Shown here piece after piece: positions 8,553 through 17,745 of a stretch of DNA of 64,000 bases; position 1 is the stretch's first letter; each line of letters begins with the position of its first letter. The DNA is from Lewinellaceae bacterium (lineage in GTDB: Bacteria; Bacteroidota; Bacteroidia; Chitinophagales; Saprospiraceae): positions 186,001 to 250,000 of the forward strand of contig JACJYO010000008.1 of the NCBI GenBank assembly GCA_020636075.1, given 5' to 3'. Under the pieces are notes generated by a model. The model was not told where the DNA came from and searched no databases. It saw only the letters and a program-made list of their open reading frames with translations. The translations under genes were made by a program, and so were the position numbers.

Positions 8553-11500
8553 ATGATTCGAGCCTTACTCGTACTGCTAATCCTTTTACCCTGCCCGGTT
8601 TTGGCGCAGTCGCAAGGGCATTCGACGCTGCTCTCCGTCAATGAAGGCCTCTCACAGGGTATGGTTTTCGATATTTTGCAGGCGCGCGACGGTTTTTTAT
8701 GGATTGCCACGAAAGATGGCCTGAACCGTTACGACGGCTACCGTTTTGAAATTTTTACCAGCGATCCGTTTGATCCGTTTTCCCTGTCGAACAATGAAAT
8801 CTGGAGGCTTTTTGAAGACAGCAAGGGCCGGATTTGGATGACGCATATGGGTGGGATCGACATCTTCGTGCCGGAAACAAACCGGTTTTTCCACCTGGAA
8901 GCACGCCACTTTCCCGATTTTAACTGGGGAATTCTCCTCTTCACCGAAACGGCCGACGGCACCATCTGGCTCGCCGGCAACGGTAACCTTTGCAACGTAA
9001 AAATTCCGGAAAATGCCTTGCTGCCCTCCAAAGGTGCTTTCCCGGAATTCGAGATACAGCAAATTGAACCACCGTTGGACTCAAGTGGAAAACCTGCTGC
9101 CGTTCATGCGGTATATTCCTCTCCAACCCGCGGCCTGCTGGTCAGCGCCGATACAGGGCTTTACGGGTTCGACCCGGCTACCAACCAGTATCGTTCACTC
9201 TTAACAACTGATCTGGCTCCTTCGGTGTTGGGCGAGGATAAAGCCGGGCGGCTTTGGCTGATCGTATTTCCCGAGTCGAGCGGTGGGCCCCACGACGACC
9301 AGCAGGTCCGCTTATGGGCATGGTCGGAAAACCAGGAGGCGCCCCGTACTTTTCCGGCCTACGACAACTTTTATTGCCGCATGGATAAGGACGGGTATTT
9401 GTGGTTGTGGTATAAACGAATCGTTCATAAATGGCATCCGGACCATTTGCTGCAGGGCGGCGCACCGGAATTTGAGTGGCTAAACGATGCGCCCTATGTT
9501 CAAAACCCGGCTTATAGCCCTAAAACGCTCCATATTGACCAGTCCGGTATCGCCTGGCTGGGCACCAATGGATTCGGCATGGTGAAGATCAACCCCGTCA
9601 AACCAAAATTTACCAGCTACTTGAGCGCCAGCTCCCAACGTTTAGTCGTGGAAGACCCGCAGCAGCGGCTCTTCACTATCATGGACTGTTCAAAATTGTA
9701 CGCCTCGGCAAGATTTGAACGCAGCGTAAACAACCCCTGGCTGCTGTACCGGCCCGATTACACCTGGTTGCTGGCAGCGGCCTTTGATAACTCCGGCCAA
9801 TGTTGGTACAGTTTCGGATCAGGGATATTGTGCCGGTTTGATGCACAGAGCGGCGCCGAGCGGCAAATTCCATGGAAAGGCTTCGGCTTGGTCAAAGGGA
9901 AAAACGGGAAATTATACGCCGTGGCGGAAGACGGCCTGCTGGAGTTTGATCCCGCAACCGAACAGCAGCAGTTTTTCCCATTTGGTCGCCCGACATTCCA
10001 TTTCGCATACGATGCCTGCTCGAAGTACCTGTATTGCGCGTCGTCGGGTACGCTCTGGATTTTTGGCCTGAAAGGCCTGGTCCGGGCGCAACAGGCGGGC
10101 GCCGGTTTTCAGTTCGATTTTTTTGTAAACAATCCCGCCAATCCCGCCTCCCTTTCCGAAAACACCGTGCTGTCGGTTGCCGAAGATCCCCTGGAGCCCG
10201 GCCGTTACCTCTGGGTGGGCACCAAAGGCGGCGGACTGAACAGGCTGGATATTCAAACGGGTACGTTCCGGCATTTCAAAACGGCACAGGGCTTACCGGA
10301 TAATGTCGTGTACGGCATCCTGCCAGACGACAGCGGGCACATCTGGTTGAGCACCAACAAGGGCCTGTGTCGCTTCCATGTACGCGACGAAAGCACGAAA
10401 AATTTTACCGTTGCCGATGGTTTGCAGGACAATGAATTCAACCGGTCCAGCTACCTGAAATTACACGATGGAACACTGATTTTCGGCGGGGTGAACGGAC
10501 TTACCGCCTTTCGCCCCGATAGCCTGAGCTTCAACGAACACCGGCCGCAAACACATATCGTCGGCCTGAGCATCAACAATGAACGCCGGAGCATCTATTT
10601 TTCAGCGCAGCAAGCAGCAGAACAGCCCTTAGTTTTTACTTATGGCGAGAATTTTCTCACCCTTGAATTTGCAGCCCTCGAGTTTAGCAACCCGGCGCAG
10701 AACCACTACCGGTATCAGTTGATCCGGCATTCCGGGCTTGGAAGCGCATCGGAAACGAAGTGGATCGATCTGGGCGATAAAAACAATGTCCAGTTTGCCA
10801 ACCTTTCGCCGGGTCGCTACACTTTCCGGGTCCTGGGAAGCAACAATGACGGCTTGTGGAGCGACCGCCCCGCCGAACTCAAATTCAGCATCCGCCCGCC
10901 CTGGTGGGCTTCCTGGTGGGCCTGGCTGGGCTACCTGCTCCTGGCCTCCGCCATTATCTGGCGCCTGTACCGCTTCCAGTTGCAACGCAGGCTCTACCAA
11001 CAGGAAGCGTTCCGGCTGCGCGAGCTGGATATGTTCAAAAACCGCTTTTTTACCAATATCACCCACGAATTCCGGACGCCGCTTACCGTCATCCTCGGCG
11101 CATCAGCACAACTGGAGCAATACGAGGGCCAGCGGGTCCGGAGTAAAGCCGGCTTGATCCGCCGTTCCGGCGAAAACCTGTTGCGCCTGATCAATCAGCT
11201 GCTCGACCTGGCTAAACTCGAGTCCAATACCCTGCAAGTACACTACAAACACGGCGATGCGGTGCACTACCTGCGGTATATCGTTGGGAGCCTGCAATCG
11301 CTGGCCGGCATGAAACAAGTACAGCTGCAAATGCAAAGCAGCCTGGAGAGCCTGCACATGGACTACGACCCCGACCGTCTGGTGCAAATCGTGTACAACC
11401 TGCTCTCCAACGCGATCAAATTTACACCCGCCGGCGGAGCGGTGTCGCTGCAACTAACCGTTGAAAAAGGGCCGGGTGGCGATCACCTGCGGCTTGCGGT

Positions 11501-12572
11501 TTCGGACAACGGCGTAGGTATACCGGAGGCAGACCTTGCCTTTATTTTCGACCGTTTTTACCAGTCTAAAAACCTGGAAAAAGCGCGGGCCGGCGGCACC
11601 GGTATCGGCCTGGCCCTGACCAAGGAACTGGTCCAGGTGCTGGGTGGTACAATTGCGGTGCAAAGTGTGTTGAACCGCGGAACAACATTTACGGTGTTGT
11701 TGCCTGTGCGCCATGAGGCAAACCAGCCGGTTGAACATGCGGGCGCTGCGGGGCCTGAAACTGCCGGAAACGGCACTGCCGAAACCGGGCAAGCGGTCAA
11801 ACCGGTTGTCCGGCCCGGGGTTTCCTTGCTCATCATTGAAGACAACCCGGAGGTGGTGGCGTATTTGCGCAACTGCCTGGAAAAAAAATTCGCGCTCGAT
11901 TTTGCCTTTAACGGCAGCAGCGGCGTTGAAAAAGCCCTGGAAACGATCCCCGATCTGATCGTCAGCGATGTGATGATGCCCGAAAAAGACGGGTTTGAAG
12001 TATGTGAAATCCTGAAAAACGACGTGCGCACCAGCCACATTCCTGTCGTTTTGCTCACCGCAAAAGCCGGCGCTGAAAACCGGATTGCCGGGCTGAAACG
12101 CGGCGCCGATGCCTACCTGACCAAGCCGTTTTACGAAGAAGAACTTCTGGCAGTTTTAAACAACCTGATGGCGCAACAACGGAAGTGGCAGTTGAAATAC
12201 GGCCAGGCGGCCATGTTGTCGGAAGTAGCAGAAACCCCGGATGCCGAACATGAACCCGAGCAGGCGTTTTTAGGAAAATTTCGCGCTGTGGTGGAAGCGC
12301 AATTGTCAAATGCCGACTTCGATATGCTGCAACTGGAAAAAGCCCTGGCAATGAGCCGCAGCCAGATTTTCCGGAAAACAAAAGCCCTGACCGGGAAATC
12401 GCCCAGCCAGTTTATCCGCTCCATCCGCCTGCACCATGGTCGCCGCCTGTTGCAAACGACCGGGCTCACCGTCTCCGAAATTGCGTACGAAGTCGGCTTT
12501 GCCACGGTGAAATACTTTTCGGATGCCTTTCTCGAGGAATTCGGCGAGCGGCCCACTGCCGTCAGGGGTTAG
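8553..12572 (+). CDS. Hybrid two-component system (HTCS) sensor-regulator 1
   Basis: Single-chain signalling protein of 1339 residues in the inner membrane. A signal peptide (residues 1-20) is followed by a long periplasmic region of two-component-regulator propeller repeats (LWIATKDGLNRYDG, IWLSTNKGLCRF) and a Y_Y_Y domain ending about residue 780. One membrane helix lies at about 785-806. Cytoplasmic part: His kinase domain with ITHEFRTPLT (His838), ATPase N-box near NLLSNAIKFTP, receiver domain with phospho-acceptor Asp1139 in IVSDVMMPEKDGFE, and a C-terminal AraC-type DNA-binding domain. HTCS proteins usually control glycan-utilisation genes, but no SusC/SusD pair is in the window. The next gene on the same strand encodes a giant secreted repeat protein, a plausible target. 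Confidence 0.93.
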   Translation: MIRALLVLLILLPCPVLAQSQGHSTLLSVNEGLSQGMVFDILQARDGFLWIATKDGLNRYDGYRFEIFTSDPFDPFSLSNNEIWRLFEDSKGRIWMTHMGGIDIFVPETNRFFHLEARHFPDFNWGILLFTETADGTIWLAGNGNLCNVKIPENALLPSKGAFPEFEIQQIEPPLDSSGKPAAVHAVYSSPTRGLLVSADTGLYGFDPATNQYRSLLTTDLAPSVLGEDKAGRLWLIVFPESSGGPHDDQQVRLWAWSENQEAPRTFPAYDNFYCRMDKDGYLWLWYKRIVHKWHPDHLLQGGAPEFEWLNDAPYVQNPAYSPKTLHIDQSGIAWLGTNGFGMVKINPVKPKFTSYLSASSQRLVVEDPQQRLFTIMDCSKLYASARFERSVNNPWLLYRPDYTWLLAAAFDNSGQCWYSFGSGILCRFDAQSGAERQIPWKGFGLVKGKNGKLYAVAEDGLLEFDPATEQQQFFPFGRPTFHFAYDACSKYLYCASSGTLWIFGLKGLVRAQQAGAGFQFDFFVNNPANPASLSENTVLSVAEDPLEPGRYLWVGTKGGGLNRLDIQTGTFRHFKTAQGLPDNVVYGILPDDSGHIWLSTNKGLCRFHVRDESTKNFTVADGLQDNEFNRSSYLKLHDGTLIFGGVNGLTAFRPDSLSFNEHRPQTHIVGLSINNERRSIYFSAQQAAEQPLVFTYGENFLTLEFAALEFSNPAQNHYRYQLIRHSGLGSASETKWIDLGDKNNVQFANLSPGRYTFRVLGSNNDGLWSDRPAELKFSIRPPWWASWWAWLGYLLLASAIIWRLYRFQLQRRLYQQEAFRLRELDMFKNRFFTNITHEFRTPLTVILGASAQLEQYEGQRVRSKAGLIRRSGENLLRLINQLLDLAKLESNTLQVHYKHGDAVHYLRYIVGSLQSLAGMKQVQLQMQSSLESLHMDYDPDRLVQIVYNLLSNAIKFTPAGGAVSLQLTVEKGPGGDHLRLAVSDNGVGIPEADLAFIFDRFYQSKNLEKARAGGTGIGLALTKELVQVLGGTIAVQSVLNRGTTFTVLLPVRHEANQPVEHAGAAGPETAGNGTAETGQAVKPVVRPGVSLLIIEDNPEVVAYLRNCLEKKFALDFAFNGSSGVEKALETIPDLIVSDVMMPEKDGFEVCEILKNDVRTSHIPVVLLTAKAGAENRIAGLKRGADAYLTKPFYEEELLAVLNNLMAQQRKWQLKYGQAAMLSEVAETPDAEHEPEQAFLGKFRAVVEAQLSNADFDMLQLEKALAMSRSQIFRKTKALTGKSPSQFIRSIRLHHGRRLLQTTGLTVSEIAYEVGFATVKYFSDAFLEEFGERPTAVRG

Positions 12573-12743
12573 CCTGCCTGATTTTTTTTCCATGCAACAT
12601 AAGTAGGAAAGCCTGAACGATAAACGGGAAGGCGCCCGCCGTCCGGGTCCCAATTTTGTCCCAGCACTGCTAAAGCAAAGGACATTTGATTGGGTTTCCC
12701 TCCTCCTGTGGGCTTTTAAGTGCCGCTAATCATTTAATAATTC

Positions 12744-15700
12744 ATGAAAAGTATGTGCACACCAAACGGTATCGCCCGCTTGCTGCCGCAGCGCAGCGTT
12801 TGTTCCCACCTTTCCTTTTTCAAACAAATTCCGGTCCTGGTATGGATGGCCGTTTTCGGGCTTTTCCTGCAAACGGAAAGCCAGGCCCAAATCCCTTTGT
12901 GTACCACCGGACTTTCGTTCACCGACATCGGCGGTCAAGGGATCACAAACTGCAACCCTTCCCCCTGCACCTGGTCGTGGTCGGGTTCGCCGGGACTGAC
13001 GTTTGCTTGTTCAACCTGCCAGATTACCAATATTTCGGCGGCAGCTCCCGGAACCTATACGGCGGTTTTATCTTTCCCAGGCGGCTCGCTTACCTATTCG
13101 CTTACCTTCGGCGCCGTTGATGCGGATAACGACACGTTCTTAAGTTGTTATGATTGCGACGACAACAACGCAGCCATCAATCCCAATACCGTCTGGTACA
13201 AGGATTTTGACAATGACGGCTACTCCGACGGCGCTTCAGTCACGCAATGCCTGCAACCCACCGGCTATAAACTGGCTTCCCAACTTTTCGCTACTTCCGG
13301 CGACTGCGACGATAACAATATCGCTTTAAACCCCGCAACGATCTGGTACAAGGATACCGACAACGACGGCTACTCCAACGGCATGACCCAAACGCAGTGC
13401 GCCCAACCTGCCGGCTACAAACTGGCTTCCCAACTCACGGCCACTTCCGGCGATTGCAACGACAACAATGCGGCCATTAACCCCAATACCGTCTGGTACC
13501 GGGATGTCGATAACGACGGCTATTCCAACGGTATGACCCTCACGCAGTGCGCGCAGCCCACCGGCTACAAACTGCCTTCCCAACTCACCGCCACCTCCGG
13601 CGACTGCGACGATAACAATGCGGCCCTAAGTCCGGCAACGGTCTGGTACAAAGATTCGGATAACGACGGTTACTCCAACGGCATGACCCTTACGCAGTGC
13701 GCACAGCCTACCGGTTACAAACTAGCCTCCCAACTCACCGCCACCTCCGGTGATTGCGACGATGGTAATAACAGCATTCACCCCAATGCAACGGAAACCT
13801 GCAACGGCATAGATGATGACTGCGATACAATGGTCGACGAGGGCAATATTTGCTGCCCGGCGGGCAACGTCCTGTATGTGAAAGCAACCGCCGCCGGCGC
13901 CGACAACGGCACGTCCTGGACCGATGCCTACGACGACCTCCAGGATGCCCTGGCCAAGGCGGTGCAATGCACAAACATCACCGAGATTTGGGTGGCAGCC
14001 GGTACCTATAAGCCTACTTCCGGTATGGATAGAAATGCTAGCTTTTACATGATAAACGACGTTGCGATCTACGGCGGCTTCCCGGGGCTGCCGGGGCAGG
14101 AAGGCAATTTTGCGGTGCGGAACTGGGTGTCGAACGCGACTATTTTAAGTGGCGATATCGGGGCAATTGGCGACAACAGCGATAACAGTTACAATGTTGT
14201 CTATAATACTGGCTATTCGGTGCTAACCAATAGCGCCATCATTGATGGCTTTACGATAACAGGTGGAAATGCTAATGGCACTGGGAATAAAGGTTCTTTT
14301 GGTGGGGGCATATTATTTGAAAATGCGGGTGCTCCGCTGATAAGAAATTGCCAAGTTACCGGAAATACAACCACCTATGCCGGTGGAGGGTTGGCTTGCT
14401 TGGTTAATGGTTCCCCTGAAATTATTAATTGCATTTTTAACGGCAATTCCTCCTCCATTTACGGAGGGGCAATAATAATTGCCTTTGGGGGTACTGCCGT
14501 TATTAGGAATTGTACCTTTTACGGCAATGGTTCGCTATCTCCTTGCATCTATATTCAAGATTCGCCGCTGCCTATTATCACGAATTCTATTATTTGGGGA
14601 AACAGTGGAGGAATAACTATTGCAGGAGCAGCGGTCACCTACTCTATTGTTCAAGGCGGATACCCGGGCACAGGAAATCTGAATATCGACCCGCTCTTCG
14701 TAAATGCGCCGGCCGGAGACCTGCACTTGCAGGCTTGCTCCCCGGCCATCAATGCCGGTACAAATACCGATGCGCCGGATAAGGATTTTGATAACAATAT
14801 GCGGCCCTTTGGAGCGACGACCGATATGGGCGCCTACGAATTCCAGGGCGTTCCACCCGGGCCGGTGGCCATCTGCAAGCCCTACGCCGCCGTACTCAAC
14901 GCTGCAGGCCAGGTCACGGTCTTGCCGGCCAATGTGGACAACGGCAGCACCTTTGGCTGTAGCGGCCTGCAAAGTATGGTTGTCGCGCCCAACCAGTTCA
15001 ACTGCGCCAACATTGGCGGCAACGTCGTGACCCTCACCGTGACGGCAAACGATGCCAGCACGGCCACCTGTACCGCCACCGTCACCGTAAGCGACCCCGT
15101 GCCGCCAACGGCCACTTGCCAGAATGTAACCGTTGAACTCAACGCGGGCGGCACAGGCAGCACCACGACCTCGGCAGTAAACAACGGCTCCTCGGATGCC
15201 TGCGGCATTCAGGGCATGAGTTTGAGCAAAACCAGTTTCGATTGTTCCAACGTCGGCGCCAACACGGTTACCCTGACGGTTACCGACAACAATACGAACA
15301 CCGCCGCTTGCACGGCCACCGTCACGGTGAACGACAAGGTGCCGCCAACAGCCACCTGCCAAAATGTAACGGTCGAACTCAACGGCAGCGGCATGGGCAG
15401 TACCACGGCCTCGGCAGTAAACAACGGCTCGGCGGATGCTTGCGGCATTCAGGGGTTGAGTTTGAGCAAAACCAGTTTTGACTGTTCCAATGTCGGCGCC
15501 AACACGGTTACCCTGATGGTCACCGACAACAATTCAAACACCGCCACCTGCACGGCTACCGTCACGGTGAACGACAAGGTGCCGCCAACGGCCACTTGCC
15601 AGAATGTAACGGTCGAGCTCAACGGCAGCGGCATGGGCAGTACCACGGCCTTGGCAGTAAACAACGGCTCGGCGGATGCCTGTGGCATTCAGGGTATGGT

Positions 15701-16625
15701 TTTGAGCAAAACCGGCTTTGACTGTTCCAATGTCGGCGCCAACACGGTTACGCTCACCGTTACCGACAACAATACGAACACCGCCAGCTGCACGGCCACC
15801 GTCATGGTGAACGACAACCAGCCGCCCACGGCCGTGTGCCAGAACTTGGTCGTCGAACTCGGCGACCAAGGCACGGGTAGCATCACCGTTGATCAGGTGC
15901 GTAGCAGTGCCGACGATGTTTGCGGTATCCAATCTGCCACACTCGATCGGGAAAACTTCACCTGCAGCGACCTTGGGCAAATCACCGTGACGCTGACGGT
16001 CACCGACAACAACAGCAATACCGCCACCTGCACCGCCCGGATCAGCGTGCAGAAAACACTGACAAAATTCGACGTGCTTGGCGCTTCCTTTTGTACTGGC
16101 GACACCGACGCCACCGTACAGCTCGGCGGCTCGGAATCGTTGGTGCACTACCAACTCAAAAAATGGGGCGGACCCACCATAGGCAGCCCGAAGTCAGGTA
16201 CCGGAGGGCCGCTTGACTTTGGTATGCAGCCCGCAGGCAGCTATACCGTAATCGCTACATCGGATGTATGCGGGAATACGGCAGCCATGAACGGCCCTGC
16301 CGAGGTGGTCACAGGCAATTGCAGCGTCATGCTGCCTGACCATTGCAGCTGCAATTCAGCTGACGGCCGTACACCCGTCACCCTGAAGGTAATGGCCCTG
16401 CCCGGTCAGAATTGGGAAGTTAAGGCAGTGATCGGCCTGTATGACAGCAACAGTCCTGCGGCGCCAGCCAATCCCGTCCCCTTGGCGCCGGGCGCCGCGC
16501 TGAATTATGTCGGCGGAAATATGTACGCGCTGGATGTGTTACGACTGAATGACAAGGGCTACTGGGTGCAGCTGACCAATGGTGATACCGATCTGGACAT
16601 CATGGTGGGCAATGCGAGTTGGTGA
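12744..16625 (+). CDS. Giant secreted repeat protein: calcium-binding-like repeats, beta-helix, Ig-like repeats
   Basis: Extracellular or surface protein of 1293 residues with a hydrophobic leader near residues 28-50 (ending SQAQ). Order: (1) four 50-residue repeats at 13152-13751, each with DCDDNN and an aspartate loop such as DTDNDGYSNG, like MopE/thrombospondin-3 calcium loops, then NGIDDDCDTMVDEG; (2) a parallel beta-helix domain (about 13860-14850) starting LYVKATAAGADNGTSW; (3) five 80-residue Ig/HYR-like repeats at about 14862-16061 with ATCQNVTVEL and NTVTLTVTDNN; (4) a final 190-residue domain. No typical T9SS type A tail is visible, so its export route is unclear. It follows HTCS 1 by 171 bases on the same strand. 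The beta-helix part around 14030-14690 uses more A/T-rich codons than the repeats on both sides, suggesting domain shuffling. The ATG at 12744 gives a long pre-signal stretch; later starts such as 12843 are possible. Confidence 0.85.
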   Translation: MKSMCTPNGIARLLPQRSVCSHLSFFKQIPVLVWMAVFGLFLQTESQAQIPLCTTGLSFTDIGGQGITNCNPSPCTWSWSGSPGLTFACSTCQITNISAAAPGTYTAVLSFPGGSLTYSLTFGAVDADNDTFLSCYDCDDNNAAINPNTVWYKDFDNDGYSDGASVTQCLQPTGYKLASQLFATSGDCDDNNIALNPATIWYKDTDNDGYSNGMTQTQCAQPAGYKLASQLTATSGDCNDNNAAINPNTVWYRDVDNDGYSNGMTLTQCAQPTGYKLPSQLTATSGDCDDNNAALSPATVWYKDSDNDGYSNGMTLTQCAQPTGYKLASQLTATSGDCDDGNNSIHPNATETCNGIDDDCDTMVDEGNICCPAGNVLYVKATAAGADNGTSWTDAYDDLQDALAKAVQCTNITEIWVAAGTYKPTSGMDRNASFYMINDVAIYGGFPGLPGQEGNFAVRNWVSNATILSGDIGAIGDNSDNSYNVVYNTGYSVLTNSAIIDGFTITGGNANGTGNKGSFGGGILFENAGAPLIRNCQVTGNTTTYAGGGLACLVNGSPEIINCIFNGNSSSIYGGAIIIAFGGTAVIRNCTFYGNGSLSPCIYIQDSPLPIITNSIIWGNSGGITIAGAAVTYSIVQGGYPGTGNLNIDPLFVNAPAGDLHLQACSPAINAGTNTDAPDKDFDNNMRPFGATTDMGAYEFQGVPPGPVAICKPYAAVLNAAGQVTVLPANVDNGSTFGCSGLQSMVVAPNQFNCANIGGNVVTLTVTANDASTATCTATVTVSDPVPPTATCQNVTVELNAGGTGSTTTSAVNNGSSDACGIQGMSLSKTSFDCSNVGANTVTLTVTDNNTNTAACTATVTVNDKVPPTATCQNVTVELNGSGMGSTTASAVNNGSADACGIQGLSLSKTSFDCSNVGANTVTLMVTDNNSNTATCTATVTVNDKVPPTATCQNVTVELNGSGMGSTTALAVNNGSADACGIQGMVLSKTGFDCSNVGANTVTLTVTDNNTNTASCTATVMVNDNQPPTAVCQNLVVELGDQGTGSITVDQVRSSADDVCGIQSATLDRENFTCSDLGQITVTLTVTDNNSNTATCTARISVQKTLTKFDVLGASFCTGDTDATVQLGGSESLVHYQLKKWGGPTIGSPKSGTGGPLDFGMQPAGSYTVIATSDVCGNTAAMNGPAEVVTGNCSVMLPDHCSCNSADGRTPVTLKVMALPGQNWEVKAVIGLYDSNSPAAPANPVPLAPGAALNYVGGNMYALDVLRLNDKGYWVQLTNGDTDLDIMVGNASW
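13152..13751 (+). repeat. Four exact-period 150-bp coding repeats
   Basis: Units begin at 13152, 13302, 13452 and 13602, each starting GAYTGCRACGAYAACAA, and a fifth begins at 13752 but diverges. Period 150 bases = 50 residues. They encode the aspartate-rich calcium-loop repeats of the giant secreted protein. Confidence 0.9.
14862..16061 (+). repeat. Five 240-bp coding repeats (Ig-like modules)
   Basis: Units start at about 14862, 15102, 15342, 15582 and 15822. The middle three are nearly identical in DNA (CCGCCAAC, CAGAATGTAAC and AACAACGGCTC recur), and the outer two have diverged. Each encodes 80 residues with two cysteines. Such near-identity points to recent unequal crossing-over or gene conversion. 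Confidence 0.88.
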
Positions 16626-16643
16626 AAATGACCAGAAATTGTG

Positions 16644-17018
16644 TCAAATCGGAGTAGAAACGCAGCACAACCTGTCAATCCGAATTACTTTGGGCCACAA
16701 AAATGGTTGAATGGCAAGGGTATGGAGGCGAGCTTTTAGCACAAAAAACGGTTCGTGTTTCAACGCTTTGAGCTTGTCATACACGGCCTTCTGAAGGTTT
16801 TCCCTGTTCGCTGAAGCGGAGTAGTCTATCTCCGTATTTCCATAGTAGCCACTTGCCAATATGCCGTAACGGATCGTATCCAACGCAGGCAGCCGGGCCG
16901 CAGTCTGGGTGACCACAGCAGGCCAATGTTCCCAGATCAGGTCGGCTGCGAATGTTTTATCCCGGCTGCGTTGGTACGTATCATGTTCATCCGCTTTGAA
17001 AAAACACAAACCCCGCAC
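16644..17018 (-). CDS. Hypothetical protein or decayed gene
   Basis: A 124-residue open frame with codon use like a real gene (AADLIWEHWPAVVTQTAARL, DTIRYGILASGYYGNTEIDY). It has only a GTG start, and the frame stays open upstream past it, with no convincing start. No signal peptide or recognised domain. It lies between the giant protein gene and remnant copy 2, both of which suggest a degraded locus. It may be part of a broken gene. Low certainty. Confidence 0.3.
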   Translation of the reverse strand: MRGLCFFKADEHDTYQRSRDKTFAADLIWEHWPAVVTQTAARLPALDTIRYGILASGYYGNTEIDYSASANRENLQKAVYDKLKALKHEPFFVLKARLHTLAIQPFLWPKVIRIDRLCCVSTPI

Positions 17019-17089
17019 TTCCAGTACTTCTATGCTAATGTTGCACCTTGTACTATCGAAATTTTTCTTTCGAAAGTTACATCTAAAAA

Positions 17090-17199
17090 TGCTATCCCCG
17101 TTTTGCCCGCCGCAATTTCGACCAGACCGGCATTGCCAAAAAACAACGCGCCATTTTTAACGCAGTGAAACAGCGGCGGAAAGAGGATCTGGTGTGAGG
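17090..17199 (+). pseudogene. Gene remnant, copy 2 of the duplicated C-terminal coding fragment
   Basis: Encodes PRFARRNFDQTGIAKKQRA, then IFNAVKQRRKEDLV and TGA, matching copy 1 at 8158. The frame has a stop codon a few codons upstream and no start, so it cannot be a free gene. Similarity between the two copies ends at the stop codon and a few codons upstream of Pro-Arg-Phe. Confidence 0.55.
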
Positions 17200-17210
17200 A
17201 TTCGCAGTGC

Positions 17211-17714
17211 TTACCCTGCCCAGGTGCCAAGGATCACCAGTATTACTGCAATGCTAAGGACTAAAAGAATTCCAGCAATTATAAGCACAGTTTTAGCGAT
17301 AGCCTTCGATTTCCGATTACTTTCAGAAAACAACACAATGAAAGCGCAAATAACACTTATCAGAAATGCCAAAGAGGAAACTACCGAAAAAAATGTGACC
17401 GGAATGAAGCCCAGGACAAAACTTCCGATAAACAAGATTAACGCAGCGCGGGCCAGTGGGCTGGCTTTGTCGTCTTCTACGGCAGCTGTCTTTTTCAACG
17501 CCTTTTTCATCGTTTTCAACATCCTGATTTTTTGGAAAAACCCCACTTTCTCTGAACGCGCTTTAGTGCGACCAGTATTTAATTCAATCCGGCTATTTTT
17601 ATGAGCATCGGTACCCTGGCTGTACTCCAGGGAGGCATAGCCCGGGGAAACCCAAAGGACGAAAAACAGTAAGGTGAATATTCGTGAAATACGGTAAGAA
17701 GATGGCGATTTCAT
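17211..17714 (-). CDS. Small membrane protein with signal peptide, unknown function
   Basis: 167 residues. The N-terminus (ISRIFTLLFFVLWVSPGYA) looks like a cleaved signal peptide. A basic middle region (KIRMLKTMKKALKKTAA) precedes two or three hydrophobic helices in the C-terminal half (AALILFIGSFVLGFIPVTFF, FLISVICAFIVLF, TVLIIAGILLVLSIAVILVI). Proteins with this layout are common in Bacteroidota and are annotated only as hypothetical. It lies 31 bases downstream of another membrane protein gene on the same strand, so the two may be co-transcribed. Confidence 0.7.
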   Translation of the reverse strand: MKSPSSYRISRIFTLLFFVLWVSPGYASLEYSQGTDAHKNSRIELNTGRTKARSEKVGFFQKIRMLKTMKKALKKTAAVEDDKASPLARAALILFIGSFVLGFIPVTFFSVVSSLAFLISVICAFIVLFSESNRKSKAIAKTVLIIAGILLVLSIAVILVILGTWAG

Positions 17715-17745
17715 TGTCTGCCAGATTAATTATTAAGAAATCAGA

